64,000 nt of DNA from Bacteroidota bacterium (GTDB lineage Bacteria > Bacteroidota > Bacteroidia > Chitinophagales > Saprospiraceae), in the NCBI GenBank assembly GCA_017857395.1, contig JAFMDF010000003.1, positions 1-64,000 of the forward strand, read 5' to 3'. Every line of letters begins with the position of its first letter. Position 1 is the stretch's first letter. The notes beneath the pieces were generated by a model. It saw only the letters and a list, made by a program, of their open reading frames with translations, searched no databases and had not been told where the DNA came from. The translations under genes and the position numbers were made by a program. Shown in pieces: positions 1 through 9,148 of this stretch.

Positions 1-1215
1 CAAGCCTTGGCAAAGGGAGAATATTGGGGCTGGATGCATGGCATGCCACATGCCGTCAAGGATTTAGCGGCTGTTGCTGGGATGCGCTATACTCAAGGTT
101 CGTTGTTGTTTAAAGACCGTATAGCAGAAGAAGACAGTCCGTTGATTGCTAAGATTCGGCAGGCAGGGGCTATTTTTATTGGCAAGACAAATACGCCTGA
201 ATTTGGATTGGGATCTCAAACTTATAACCCTATTTTCGGTGCGACTGGAAGTGCTTATAACCCCAATTTAACGGCTGGAGGAAGTAGTGGAGGTGCAGCT
301 TGTGGACTTGGCACAGGGATGTTGCCCGTTGCAGATGGAGGGGATATGATGGGGTCCCTCAGGAATCCTGGTGCCTTTAATAATGTCATTGGATTTCGAC
401 CAAGTACGACGGTTGTAATGGAGGAGGGAGATGCCAAGAATCGACTTTTATGGACTTCTGGACCAATGGGTAGAAATACGCGAGATGCTATTCAATTGCT
501 GCAAACGCTTGCCCGAAAACCCGTTTTTAATGACCTAAAACCTTTAGCATTGAAAGATGTCAAGATTGGTTGGATGGGGAACTTGAATAACTATTTGCCT
601 TTAGAAACGGGTATTCTTGATTTATGTGAGACCAGTTTGAAAACTGTCTCCGCTGCTGGTGCGATAGTCGAACCCATGCAGCCCCAATTTAATTTATCTG
701 ATTTATGGTTTTGTTGGACGACGCTTCGACATCATATTCGTTTAGAGCAGTTGGACTATTTAGAATTTCCAGCTAAACGGGACTTACTTAAACCAGAGTT
801 AATTTGGGAAATAGAAGAAGGCTTAAGCTTCTCCACACAAACCGTAGAAAAAGCGAACCAAATTCGGGCTGATTGGTATGTTGAATTAGACCGTATGTTT
901 GAGCAATATGATTTTTTAGTCTTACCGTCTGTACAAGTTTTTCCTTTTTCTAAGGAAACGCATTGGCCAAAAGAAATCAATGGCCAACCGATGGATACGT
1001 ATCATCGCTGGATGGAAGTGGTTATTTTGAGCAGTCTTGGTGGAATACCTGCGGTGAATGTTCCCGTGGGGTTTGACGCAAAGGGTAGACCAATGGGGAT
1101 GCAAATCATGGGGAAATTTGGAGCCGATAAAAAAGTGTTAGAATTTGCCTTGGCTTATGAACAAATTACAGATTATTTGAGTGTGCAACCGAAATTGATA
1201 GGAGGAGGTAATTAG
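1..1215 (+). CDS. Amidase signature family protein, 5' end outside window
   Basis: The reading frame is open to base 1 (the TTG at 7 is only the first start-like codon), so the N-terminus is missing. The remaining roughly 404 residues carry the amidase-signature core. This includes the 'HAVKDL' lysine, the glycine/serine-rich 'GGSSGG' holding the cis-serine, and 'MMGSLRNP' holding the nucleophilic serine of the Ser-cisSer-Lys triad. By family knowledge such enzymes hydrolyse amide bonds of small molecules; the substrate cannot be read from the sequence. The segment before the nucleophile reads 'DGGD', where many relatives have 'DGSD'. The gene converges on the NCS1 permease locus, which fits a shared role in amide or nitrogen-compound use, but that link is inference. 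Confidence 0.9.
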   Translation, partial: QALAKGEYWGWMHGMPHAVKDLAAVAGMRYTQGSLLFKDRIAEEDSPLIAKIRQAGAIFIGKTNTPEFGLGSQTYNPIFGATGSAYNPNLTAGGSSGGAACGLGTGMLPVADGGDMMGSLRNPGAFNNVIGFRPSTTVVMEEGDAKNRLLWTSGPMGRNTRDAIQLLQTLARKPVFNDLKPLALKDVKIGWMGNLNNYLPLETGILDLCETSLKTVSAAGAIVEPMQPQFNLSDLWFCWTTLRHHIRLEQLDYLEFPAKRDLLKPELIWEIEEGLSFSTQTVEKANQIRADWYVELDRMFEQYDFLVLPSVQVFPFSKETHWPKEINGQPMDTYHRWMEVVILSSLGGIPAVNVPVGFDAKGRPMGMQIMGKFGADKKVLEFALAYEQITDYLSVQPKLIGGGN

Positions 1216-1325
1216 GTGTTTATAGTGTCAATAAGTAATTAGACAAAAAAAATGTTAGTTGACTTTTGGCGTACTGCTTAAAAGCCATTTTTAGCCGACT
1301 ATACATTTTGGTTGTCTAAGGCTTT

Positions 1326-1356
1326 GACTTGCGAAGTTTTCAAAACTTAGTAAGTC
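1326..1356. repeat. Tight inverted repeat between convergent genes
   Basis: Two 15-base arms (1326-1340 and 1342-1356) flank one base and match at 13 of 15 positions. The centre reads TTTTCAAAA. The arms resemble the dyads at 25297-25330 and 51106-51135 (shared theme GAYTTRCTAARTTTT). The element lies between the amidase stop and the NCS1 permease stop, so it could end transcription from both sides. A short T-run (TCTTTTTGG) follows on the plus strand. Confidence 0.6.
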
Positions 1357-1411
1357 TTTTTGGCTAACAATCAGTTGTTTAGACTTCCCAAGCCTGTATC
1401 TGTATAGTAAT

Positions 1412-2662
1412 CTAAGATTTTTTATTAAGCAAATAATAACAAGCACCTGCTATCAAAAAAGAATCTAGAAAATGCGCATGGGTGAGTTGAAAGACCTCAA
1501 AATAAGTGCATAAGGCGATAGTGGAACTAATACCCCAACTGATTAACCCTTTGATTCCCCAAGGTTGAATCTCGGCCAAATCATATTGCTGTTTTTTTAA
1601 CCAAAAGAAATCCAGCAGATAGATAGCGGAAATAGAGGGGGTAAAAACACCTAGAATATCTAAAAAATCAAACAGGTAATCAGAAAATTGAAAAAGCGCC
1701 AACAAAGTGCCAAGCACACTAGTCACTATACACATAGTGCTAAATTTCCATGTCGTTTCCACCGTAGAAAAAGTCAAGACTGTAGAATATAAATTGGAGG
1801 CGTTGGTGACCCAAGTAGAAACAAATAATAAGACAAAAGCTGGCAATATTAAACCTAGTGAATTCATTATTTTTATAATGTCCACTTCTCCCGTTTTTAT
1901 AGCTGTAATGGCACTAATGATTAGAAAGAGTGGCGTACCAATGATTATTCCTAATACTGCAATTAAGCTTTGTTTATCATTATAAATAAATCTTGAAAAA
2001 TCTGCCATTAAAATAGGGACAAGGATGGAAGAACCTATTAAAACTGAAGTCGCATCAAATAAAGACATGCCGTTATTTGGGTCTGGCGCATAGTCCCAAA
2101 GATTGGTCACTACTGTGCTTTGACCTAATGCTTTATACGTGGCATAACCTAAAAATACGGTGAGCAATGGTACTGCAATATTTGCTAACTTTTCAAGACT
2201 TCGAATGCCATAAATAGTCGTTACGGTAATAAAGATACTAGTAAAAACGACGATACTCCAGAGCGGAAAAGCGGTATCAAATACAAGTAGCCCGGTTGCT
2301 TGAATGGCTTGTGCCAATAATTCTAAGGCAACAGAAAACCAGCCTAATAAAATTAATCCTATGATGAAATTGATGATTTTAGCACCCTGTTCTCCAAATG
2401 GAAACCGTAAAATCATGTAAGTGGATAATCTCGACCGATTGCCAACTATAGTGGTGGCAATACATAAGACAGTTAATATCATCGTTGAGATGCTATAAGC
2501 AATAAGTGCCTCTTTTAGTCCAACCGACAAGGCAATTTCTGCCCCTAAATACATAATGGGTAAACTAAAGCCCATCCCTGCAAGCACTAAAGCAATCATC
2601 CAGCCAGAAGTGAAGTCTTTTGCTTGTACTTTTGAAGTGGTGTATTGGTTATTTTCTGACAT
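1412..2662 (-). CDS. NCS1-family nucleobase:cation symporter, copy 1
   Basis: This 416-residue protein is almost entirely hydrophobic, with about 12 predicted membrane spans. It shows the purine-cytosine permease (CodB-like) pattern, for example 'RLSTYMILRFPFG' near residue 80 and 'STWVTNASNLYS' near residue 285. NCS1 carriers import nucleobases, hydantoins, allantoin or related vitamins together with H+ or Na+; the substrate is not predictable here. It is the last gene of a minus-strand series and starts 15 bases after pepD ends. It is clearly paralogous to the NCS1 protein at 4182-5441, sharing the 'TRLSTYMIL.FPFG' and 'FSTW.TN..NLYS' segments. Two NCS1 carriers around one dipeptidase is unusual. 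Confidence 0.88.
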   Translation of the reverse strand: MSENNQYTTSKVQAKDFTSGWMIALVLAGMGFSLPIMYLGAEIALSVGLKEALIAYSISTMILTVLCIATTIVGNRSRLSTYMILRFPFGEQGAKIINFIIGLILLGWFSVALELLAQAIQATGLLVFDTAFPLWSIVVFTSIFITVTTIYGIRSLEKLANIAVPLLTVFLGYATYKALGQSTVVTNLWDYAPDPNNGMSLFDATSVLIGSSILVPILMADFSRFIYNDKQSLIAVLGIIIGTPLFLIISAITAIKTGEVDIIKIMNSLGLILPAFVLLFVSTWVTNASNLYSTVLTFSTVETTWKFSTMCIVTSVLGTLLALFQFSDYLFDFLDILGVFTPSISAIYLLDFFWLKKQQYDLAEIQPWGIKGLISWGISSTIALCTYFEVFQLTHAHFLDSFLIAGACYYLLNKKS

Positions 2663-2677
2663 GATTCGAGTTGCGAG

Positions 2678-4129
2678 TTATAGTACTGCCAAAACAGTTG
2701 TTAAATACGTCCAAAACTTTTGAGTTGAACTAATTTGTAAGGCTTCATCAGGTGAATGTGCGCCTGTAATATTTGGCCCAAAAGAAATGATTTCTAAATG
2801 GGGATAAGTTTCGGCTAAAATGCCACATTCTAAGCCTGCATGAATGGCAAAAATATCAGGTGCTTGACCGTATAATCGTTCATACACCTTTTTCATCGTG
2901 GCAAGGGTTTGGGTATTCGGTTCGGGTTTCCAACCAGGGTATGGATCCATTTCTGTTATTGCTGCATTTATAGCTAAAAAACTACTGCGAATCCCATTCA
3001 CTAAATCAGCTCGTTCGCTTTCAATAAAACTACGGGTGTGACAACTTATTTTATAATGTCCATTTCCCAATTGAATTTTGGCTAAATTATTAGAACTCTG
3101 CACCAAATTATTCAAAGCAGGCGTCATTCTATAAATACCATTTGGGCAAGTATAAATACTGGCGATTAATGATTTTTGGAGGGCATCAGGTAAAACAAAA
3201 GACTCCTTTTTTTCAGGGGTTAACTCAATGGCAAGTTTAGGGTCGTTCTCTTTATTTTCTTTTTGTAGTAAAACCGCCCAAGACAAGACCGCTTCTTTTA
3301 ACAAAGGAATAGCTGCTTTTTCAATACCAATAATAGCAGTACATTCCCTTGGTATGGCATTCGTTAGACTTCCGCCATTTATGGCACCGATTCGAACGCT
3401 AAAGTTTTTATCTAATTCAAATAATAATCTATTGAGTAACTTGATAGCGTTACCTTTTCCTTTGTGAATATCCACGCCTGAGTGACCGCCTGATAAGCCT
3501 TTGACACTTAATTTAAAAAAAGAAACGTCGGGAGACAGCATACTTTCATAATAACTTCCTTCAATTTCCACATCTACACCACCCGCCGAACCAATCGTCA
3601 AAGCATCATCTTCTTCCGAATCTAGGTTTAATAAAATAGCTCCTGTTAAAAACCCTTTTTTTAAACCCATTGCCCCTGTCATTCCGACCTCTTCGTCTAT
3701 GGTAAATATTGCCTCGATGGCTGGGTGTACTAAATCATTGGCTGCTAAAACTGACATAATTGCCGCAACTCCGATGCCATTATCTGCTCCAAGCGTTGTG
3801 CCTTTTGCCCGCACCCAATCCCCATCAACATACATATTGATACCCTGAGTGGTAAAGTCAAAATACGTATTGGCATTTTTTTGATGGACCATATCCAAGT
3901 GCCCTTGTAGGATAATGGTTGGTTTGGATTCCATGCCTTTAGTCGCTGGTTTTTTTATGAGGACATTGCCAATTTCATCGCCTATCGTTTCCAAACCTAA
4001 GTTTTCTCCAAATGTCTTCATAAATTGGATGACTTGTGCTTCTTTTTTGGAAGCCCTTGGAATGGCATTTAATTGACTGAAATGTTTCCAGATAGCAGTT
4101 GGTTGGAGGTGATTTAATGTATTTGACAT
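2678..4129 (-). CDS. pepD: Aminoacyl-histidine dipeptidase (M20 family, PepD-like)
   Basis: The 483-residue length and order fit PepD/carnosinase-type M20 peptidases. The metal-binding 'GHLDMVHQ' (H77, D79), 'GADNGIG' near residue 117 and 'DEEVGMTGA' near residue 147 supply the usual two-zinc site. The dimerisation/lid insertion follows, with 'GLSGGHSG' near residue 215. The enzyme is expected in the cytoplasm, splitting dipeptides such as Xaa-His. There is no signal peptide. It sits between the two NCS1 permease genes on the same strand, 52 and 15 bases from its neighbours, so co-transcription is likely. This suggests it acts on an imported dipeptide or amide. Family assignment is firm; the true substrate in this locus is not. 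Confidence 0.92.
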   Translation of the reverse strand: MSNTLNHLQPTAIWKHFSQLNAIPRASKKEAQVIQFMKTFGENLGLETIGDEIGNVLIKKPATKGMESKPTIILQGHLDMVHQKNANTYFDFTTQGINMYVDGDWVRAKGTTLGADNGIGVAAIMSVLAANDLVHPAIEAIFTIDEEVGMTGAMGLKKGFLTGAILLNLDSEEDDALTIGSAGGVDVEIEGSYYESMLSPDVSFFKLSVKGLSGGHSGVDIHKGKGNAIKLLNRLLFELDKNFSVRIGAINGGSLTNAIPRECTAIIGIEKAAIPLLKEAVLSWAVLLQKENKENDPKLAIELTPEKKESFVLPDALQKSLIASIYTCPNGIYRMTPALNNLVQSSNNLAKIQLGNGHYKISCHTRSFIESERADLVNGIRSSFLAINAAITEMDPYPGWKPEPNTQTLATMKKVYERLYGQAPDIFAIHAGLECGILAETYPHLEIISFGPNITGAHSPDEALQISSTQKFWTYLTTVLAVL

Positions 4130-4181
4130 GAAATTATTTTGTGTCTTATATAATCGCCAAATTTGGCGGTTACGAGTGATA

Positions 4182-5441
4182 CTAATCCTTCTTCACCTTC
4201 AAAAGTACCCCATAAAAAATCAAACCTGCCAAAAAAGCATCAATAAAAGGAATAGTCGTCAATTGAAATAATCCATTATGCGTAGCAATCGCCACTAAAG
4301 AACTAGCGCCCCAAGCCAATAAGGCTTGCCAAATATAAGCTGGTAATGCCTCGATTTCATTCACGTCGTATACACCTTTACTTACAAAAAAATAATGGAG
4401 GATAAATATGGATGCTAGAGAAGGAACGACGAGACTCACAAAAGTCAACATATCAATAAAATAAGTCGAGAACCCCATTATGGCGAGTAGGGTAGCGATA
4501 ATACTCGATACCACACCTATTGCCCAAAATTTCCATTTTTTATTAAGGGTGGCAAAAACGAGGATGGAGGAATAGAGATTGACCACGTTGGTCGTCCAAG
4601 TAGAGAAAATAAGTATAAAAAAAGCAGGTATCGTTAAACCTAACCCAATCATTATTTTCATAATGTCTTCTTCTCCTGTGAGAATAGACGGCGCTGCACC
4701 TGCAATTAAAACGAAGGGTTGACCTATAGCTAATCCTAAAGCACCCAACAAAGCATCTTTATCTTTTGCTGCAAAACGGGAAAAATCAGGCATAAAGACA
4801 GGCATTAAGATGGAAGTGCCTGTAATGATAGAAATAGCTTCTAAAGTAGTCATTTTACCATTGCCTGCAAAAGTCCAAATTTTCTCCCAACTCTCTGGTT
4901 CTTGTAACGAAACGTACAAAATATACCCAACAAAAAGGATTAAAAAGGGAACGGCGACATTGGAAAATTTCTCAATGACCCTAAAACCAAAAATGGTTGT
5001 TAAGGTCATCAATAGGCTACTCACCAAAATTAATATGGTTAAAGGAATATCAATATTAAGTACTTCAATGAAAGCGTCTGAAAGGGCTTGCCCGAATAAT
5101 TCAATGGTAATGGCATACCAACCCAATGCAGGTATGGCGACTAGCAGGTTAATAAATTTAACGCCCCTTTTTCCAAAGGGAAAATGCAAAATCATGTAGG
5201 TGGACAATCTTGTGCGCCGACCAATAATAGCCGTAATGGTACAAAGGACACCCAATACAATAGAAACAAAACCAAAGACCAATAAGGCAGATTGAAAACC
5301 GATAGATTGGGTCACATTCGCCCCTACATAGAAGACAGGAAGGGTAATACCAATCCCTACAATAACCCCCATGATGCTTAAGCCACCAACGGTGGCATTT
5401 TCTGGTACACGGGTAGTTGTAAAGTCGCCTTGTTCTGCCAT
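4182..5441 (-). CDS. NCS1-family nucleobase:cation symporter, copy 2
   Basis: A 419-residue polytopic membrane protein of the CodB/purine-cytosine permease type. It has the conserved 'TRLSTYMILHFPFGKRG' segment near residue 75 and 'IFSTWTTNVVNLYSS' near residue 280. It shares these and general layout with the NCS1 protein at 1412-2662, but they have diverged enough that a recent duplication is unlikely. It lies between the M29-like enzyme (60 bases upstream, with a dyad in the gap) and pepD (52 bases downstream), all on the minus strand. The role is substrate import across the inner membrane, probably of the product that crosses the outer membrane through the TonB receptor. Substrate unknown. 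Confidence 0.88.
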   Translation of the reverse strand: MAEQGDFTTTRVPENATVGGLSIMGVIVGIGITLPVFYVGANVTQSIGFQSALLVFGFVSIVLGVLCTITAIIGRRTRLSTYMILHFPFGKRGVKFINLLVAIPALGWYAITIELFGQALSDAFIEVLNIDIPLTILILVSSLLMTLTTIFGFRVIEKFSNVAVPFLILFVGYILYVSLQEPESWEKIWTFAGNGKMTTLEAISIITGTSILMPVFMPDFSRFAAKDKDALLGALGLAIGQPFVLIAGAAPSILTGEEDIMKIMIGLGLTIPAFFILIFSTWTTNVVNLYSSILVFATLNKKWKFWAIGVVSSIIATLLAIMGFSTYFIDMLTFVSLVVPSLASIFILHYFFVSKGVYDVNEIEALPAYIWQALLAWGASSLVAIATHNGLFQLTTIPFIDAFLAGLIFYGVLLKVKKD

Positions 5442-5453
5442 TTTTATTTTACT

Positions 5454-5486
5454 AAATCATGGTGATTTTCAAAATCACTATGATTT
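5454..5486. repeat. Tight inverted repeat inside the permease locus
   Basis: Arms 5454-5469 and 5471-5486 (16 bases, one mismatch) flank a single C, with the centre TTTTCAAAA as in the dyad at 1326. It sits 15 bases downstream of the M29-like stop codon and 12 bases upstream of the permease start. It could therefore be an mRNA processing or attenuation point within a co-transcribed series. No T-tract follows on the minus strand. Confidence 0.6.
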
Positions 5487-5501
5487 AAACATGATTTAAA
5501 C

Positions 5502-6560
5502 CTACGAAACCAATTCCTGTTTCGCTAAAATTGCATCTGCCATTTCTTTTAAATCAGGATGACAAACGACCCCCTCTTTGACAATTAATTGGTCATCAAA
5601 GTAGATATTAGTCTTAGCAACAATGCCATCAAAATGAGATTTAGCAGGCTGACCAAGTGGCGGCATATCAATCGGACTCGTATGACCAAAACCAAAATCT
5701 ACCCCGCCCCAAATGCGTTCATCTTCTACGATTTCGCCACAGAGTTCATGGATGTTTGGATGTAAACCAATCATGTGGTGGGAAATTTTATACATATTGG
5801 GGTCATTAAAAGCGGCTAGATAATTGGCAAATTTTTCCGCCACTTTTCCGCCTTTTACGGCAGCTATTTTACCCGCTTTCATTTCGAATGTGACTCCTCC
5901 TTTATGCAAATCAGCGTTCATTAATTCATCAAAAACAATAGTGCCATTCATACTGCCTATCTTGGGCACAATATTGACATACCCCGGTGCGGTACAAAAT
6001 TTTGGGATAGAAAAATCTCCATTGTCTAAATCTAAGGCAAAATTAGCATCTGTTTCATAGCTGACATCGGTTCCATTTTTACTGGTAACCCGCACTTTCT
6101 GAGTGGTCGCTGCCATATCCTTTACTCGATGTAATAGCTTGCCTAGACTTGCTATATCAAAATCAGTAAATACTCTAGCCAAAGATTCAATAGAAGAGTC
6201 TCCTATGATGACATAGCGCAATTTTTTGTTCTTCGCCATTGCTGTCTCCCAGATTTCAGAATATAAAAGAATCGGCACATTGAGTTCTATCCAAACATCT
6301 ACTTCGCATAAGGCAGCGGTTAACGCTTTTGCGGGCCAATCGGGCATGCCTGCTTGTCCGTCTTCTCTTGCTCTTGGCGTATAGATAATCATCGGAATGC
6401 CACCTGCTGCATAAGCTGCTGCTGCCAAACCATCTACTATTTGTCTATCTGTCGCCGAATCAGCAGTAATCGCCACGGTTTCTCCTTTTTTTACTTGAAA
6501 CATCTCCTCTAGGAGTACCTTGGAAAATTTGGCTATTTCTAAATTATATTTGTTGGTCAT
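5502..6560 (-). CDS. M29 aminopeptidase / NicX-like metalloenzyme
   Basis: 352 residues. The N-terminal part ('LEEMFQVKKGETVAITAD') and the C-terminal metal-site region ('HELCGEIVEDERIWGGVDFGFGHTSP', quoted only in part elsewhere, and 'KSHFDGIV') match the M29 thermophilic aminopeptidase (AmpS/AmpT) fold. That fold is shared with 2,5-dihydroxypyridine 5,6-dioxygenase (NicX). The conserved Glu, the FGH histidine and the SHFD His/Asp pair are candidate metal ligands. Aminopeptidase and ring-cleaving dioxygenase share these ligands, so the chemistry cannot be decided from sequence alone. It is the second gene after the TonB receptor, with pepD and two NCS1 carriers downstream. Either a peptidase or an N-heterocycle-cleaving enzyme would make sense there. 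Confidence 0.8.
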   Translation of the reverse strand: MTNKYNLEIAKFSKVLLEEMFQVKKGETVAITADSATDRQIVDGLAAAAYAAGGIPMIIYTPRAREDGQAGMPDWPAKALTAALCEVDVWIELNVPILLYSEIWETAMAKNKKLRYVIIGDSSIESLARVFTDFDIASLGKLLHRVKDMAATTQKVRVTSKNGTDVSYETDANFALDLDNGDFSIPKFCTAPGYVNIVPKIGSMNGTIVFDELMNADLHKGGVTFEMKAGKIAAVKGGKVAEKFANYLAAFNDPNMYKISHHMIGLHPNIHELCGEIVEDERIWGGVDFGFGHTSPIDMPPLGQPAKSHFDGIVAKTNIYFDDQLIVKEGVVCHPDLKEMADAILAKQELVS

Positions 6561-6573
6561 TTATCTTTTTTTC

Positions 6574-6639
6574 CGTAGCTTAGACCTCTGGTCTGAGCAG
6601 ATTTACATGCTACTACTCAGGCCAGAGGCCTAAGCTACG
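6574..6639. repeat. Long dyad, GTAGCTTAG family, copy 1
   Basis: Arms 6574-6600 and 6613-6639 (27 bases, 24 complementary) flank a 12-base loop. Left arm begins CGTAGCTTAGACCTCTGG. The same outer sequence occurs in the dyads at 20168-20231 and 47818-47890. It lies five bases downstream of the TonB receptor stop and 14 bases upstream of the M29-like start. On the transcribed minus strand it is followed by an A-rich stretch, not a T-tract, so it is not a normal intrinsic terminator. It may protect the receptor message or reduce expression of the enzymes downstream. Confidence 0.8.
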
Positions 6640-6643
6640 ATTC

Positions 6644-9016
6644 CTAAAAATCAATTCCAAAAGTCGCTCCAATGGTAGCAGGACGACCTCTCCATCCGAT
6701 ACCTCCAAAAGGGTCTGCCTCTAAATAATATTGTTGGTCTGTGATATTTTTTCCCCAAAGCGCAAAACTAAGCTTATTCACATTTAAGGACACTCTAGCA
6801 TTGAGCAATTGATAGGCATCAGCAATAGTACCTTCCTCATTAGAATCATACCAATAGATTTTTCCCGTACCGTTCAGATTGATATTGATATCTAAACTTG
6901 CATTTTCTCCTACCTCAAAACTAGAAGCCAATCCGATATTGAAATTATTTTGAGGGACAAAAGAAGTAAAATTACCATTGAATTCATTTAAGTCTCTTGA
7001 AGTACCATCCGCTCCACCAGTAGTACCACCTTGATCAATTTTGGAATTGACCAAACCATAACTTAGGTTAACATCCAGGTATTTTGATAACCTGATTTTT
7101 GAATCTAATTCAAATCCAGCAATCGTACTCTTTTCATAGTTGTAATTACCAGGCACAAAATTATCTAAATCATATATAAATTGCTGCCTGTCCGTAAAGT
7201 CAGAAAAGAAGACAGAGGCATTCAGTAGAAACCGATTGTCCCAAAAGGAAGTTTTAGCACCGATTTCAAAATTATCAGATAATTCTTTGCGGAAATCAGC
7301 AGCAAAAAGTTCTGTGAACTGCGCATTGAAACCTCCTGATCGGTAGCCTCTACCGTAATTAAAATACATCAAGGCATTTTCAGACGCTTGGTAACTCAAC
7401 GAAGCTTTAGGTTGCAATACATTCGCATCTCTTTTGTTCACGATAGCCTCGGGTTCACCAAAAAGTAAGGGCAATCTATCTTCTTGCTCGTAATTGTCGA
7501 TATCATATCTAAGTCCAAATGATGCCGTCAACTTATCGTTTAGGCTATAATCTAAGAATCCGAAAAAAGCGATGGTATTGAAATCAACCGTATAATCAGT
7601 TACTGCCCAATCATCCGAAAAAGTTAAGTCAGACTGATAGAAGTTACGTTCTACATTTTGAAAAAAACCACCTACACTCCAATCTAATTTGGAAGCATTA
7701 TTATTGTTGGATAATCTAAATTCTTGGTTGATTGATTTTGTATCATTAAATTCTCCTTGATCTAAGCCAAAAAAGTCAACAAAACCATCAAATGGCTCTT
7801 CCGTAAAGTCAAGATCACCAGTTGTATTCCTGTCTACTTTACTGTAGGAAGTAATGCTCTGTAATTTAGCCTTCCCTAAATTAAATTGAAGGTTGACACT
7901 CCCAAATAAATTTTTCATATCAGAATTTCCGAAAACATCCTGATGGATGACACTATTCTCATTCGTCGGATTTGGATTAATCCCAGCAAAAAAGGGTGCT
8001 CCACCCGAGCCTATACTTGCAGGGTCTATAGAATAATAGGTCGCTCCTGCATCCGTATTCATATACTGCAAGGTGGCAGTCGCTTTTACTTTGCTAGAAG
8101 GCGTAAGGATTACTTGACCCCTTAGATTCAAATCTTTGCTAAAATCTACTTTTTTATCAAGAAAAGTATTCGTTAATAGCCCATTAAAATTCTGGTACTT
8201 CCCTGAAATTCTATAGTAAGCCTTATCTTCTGTTATCGCACCAGAGGAAACCAACTGACCAGAATAATAGCCTCCATTACCCGCACCAATCTGAATATTA
8301 TTTTTGCTTTCATTGGTCGGTTCTTTAGAATAGATGTTGATGGCTCCAGCAATAGCGTTTTTACCATATAAGGCGCCTTGAGGACCTTTTACCACCTCAA
8401 TTAAGGCTAGGTCAAAAACTTCTTGGTTCAATAATGCTGGATCTGGAATAGTCACTCCATCCACGACAAAAGCTACAGGTGCATCCGAGTTCCTTATTTG
8501 TGGAATGCCTCGGATTACCAAAAAATTAACGCCTACAGCTTGAGATTCGCTCAACTTCATATTAGGCACCAATTCAGCGAAGTCCGCTACATTAGAAATA
8601 CCTGCTTTTTCTATCCCCTCACTATTAAGCGCAGTTACGGACTCTGGTATTTTTTGAATAGAGGCGACTCGTTTTCTAGCTCTACCAACTACGCCAGAAA
8701 ATCCTTTAACAACCACCTCTTCTAATGTTTCGGCGGATTCCGTTAGCGTAATATTCAATCGGCTTTTTCCATCCAATGGCATTTCTATATCCCCATATCC
8801 TGTATAAGTAATCATTAAGGTAGCATCGGCGGATGCTACGGTTAATTCATAATTTCCATTATAATCGGAAACCGTCCCATTATTGGTGCCTTTTTCAACG
8901 ATTGTTGCGCCAATAAGCGTTTCGCCCGCCGCATCAACGATAGTTCCTGATACCGTTACTTGGGCATAGGAAAAAGTCGAAACAAGTAGAAATAATAAAT
9001 AAGTATATTTTTTCAT
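6644..9016 (-). CDS. TonB-dependent outer-membrane receptor
   Basis: 790 residues. A signal peptide ends at 'FSYAQ' (about residue 18). Next come a carboxypeptidase-regulatory-like beta domain (about 20-105, 'GTIVDAAGETLIGATIVEKG'), a plug domain (about 120-230, with 'FVVDGVTIPDPALL' and 'VKGPQGALYGKNAIAGAI') and a 22-strand-type barrel to the C-terminal Phe. The overall form is the non-SusC type, near the siderophore/vitamin receptor length of 700-800 residues rather than the 1000 of SusC. No SusD-like lipoprotein gene is adjacent. It heads the minus-strand locus and presumably brings the substrate of the downstream permeases and hydrolases across the outer membrane. No clear TAnnTTTG promoter was found in the 132-base gap upstream. 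Confidence 0.92.
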   Translation of the reverse strand: MKKYTYLLFLLVSTFSYAQVTVSGTIVDAAGETLIGATIVEKGTNNGTVSDYNGNYELTVASADATLMITYTGYGDIEMPLDGKSRLNITLTESAETLEEVVVKGFSGVVGRARKRVASIQKIPESVTALNSEGIEKAGISNVADFAELVPNMKLSESQAVGVNFLVIRGIPQIRNSDAPVAFVVDGVTIPDPALLNQEVFDLALIEVVKGPQGALYGKNAIAGAINIYSKEPTNESKNNIQIGAGNGGYYSGQLVSSGAITEDKAYYRISGKYQNFNGLLTNTFLDKKVDFSKDLNLRGQVILTPSSKVKATATLQYMNTDAGATYYSIDPASIGSGGAPFFAGINPNPTNENSVIHQDVFGNSDMKNLFGSVNLQFNLGKAKLQSITSYSKVDRNTTGDLDFTEEPFDGFVDFFGLDQGEFNDTKSINQEFRLSNNNNASKLDWSVGGFFQNVERNFYQSDLTFSDDWAVTDYTVDFNTIAFFGFLDYSLNDKLTASFGLRYDIDNYEQEDRLPLLFGEPEAIVNKRDANVLQPKASLSYQASENALMYFNYGRGYRSGGFNAQFTELFAADFRKELSDNFEIGAKTSFWDNRFLLNASVFFSDFTDRQQFIYDLDNFVPGNYNYEKSTIAGFELDSKIRLSKYLDVNLSYGLVNSKIDQGGTTGGADGTSRDLNEFNGNFTSFVPQNNFNIGLASSFEVGENASLDININLNGTGKIYWYDSNEEGTIADAYQLLNARVSLNVNKLSFALWGKNITDQQYYLEADPFGGIGWRGRPATIGATFGIDF

Positions 9017-9148
9017 CCTATTAAGTTTTAAAATAAATGAAAGATTAAGCTAAAAAGAATGTGAACTTAGGGAAGAGTTAATTCTATTCGTTTATTTTTA
9101 CTTATTTTTATTTTATTTAGTAATTCTATTTAAAAAATCAGAATAAAT

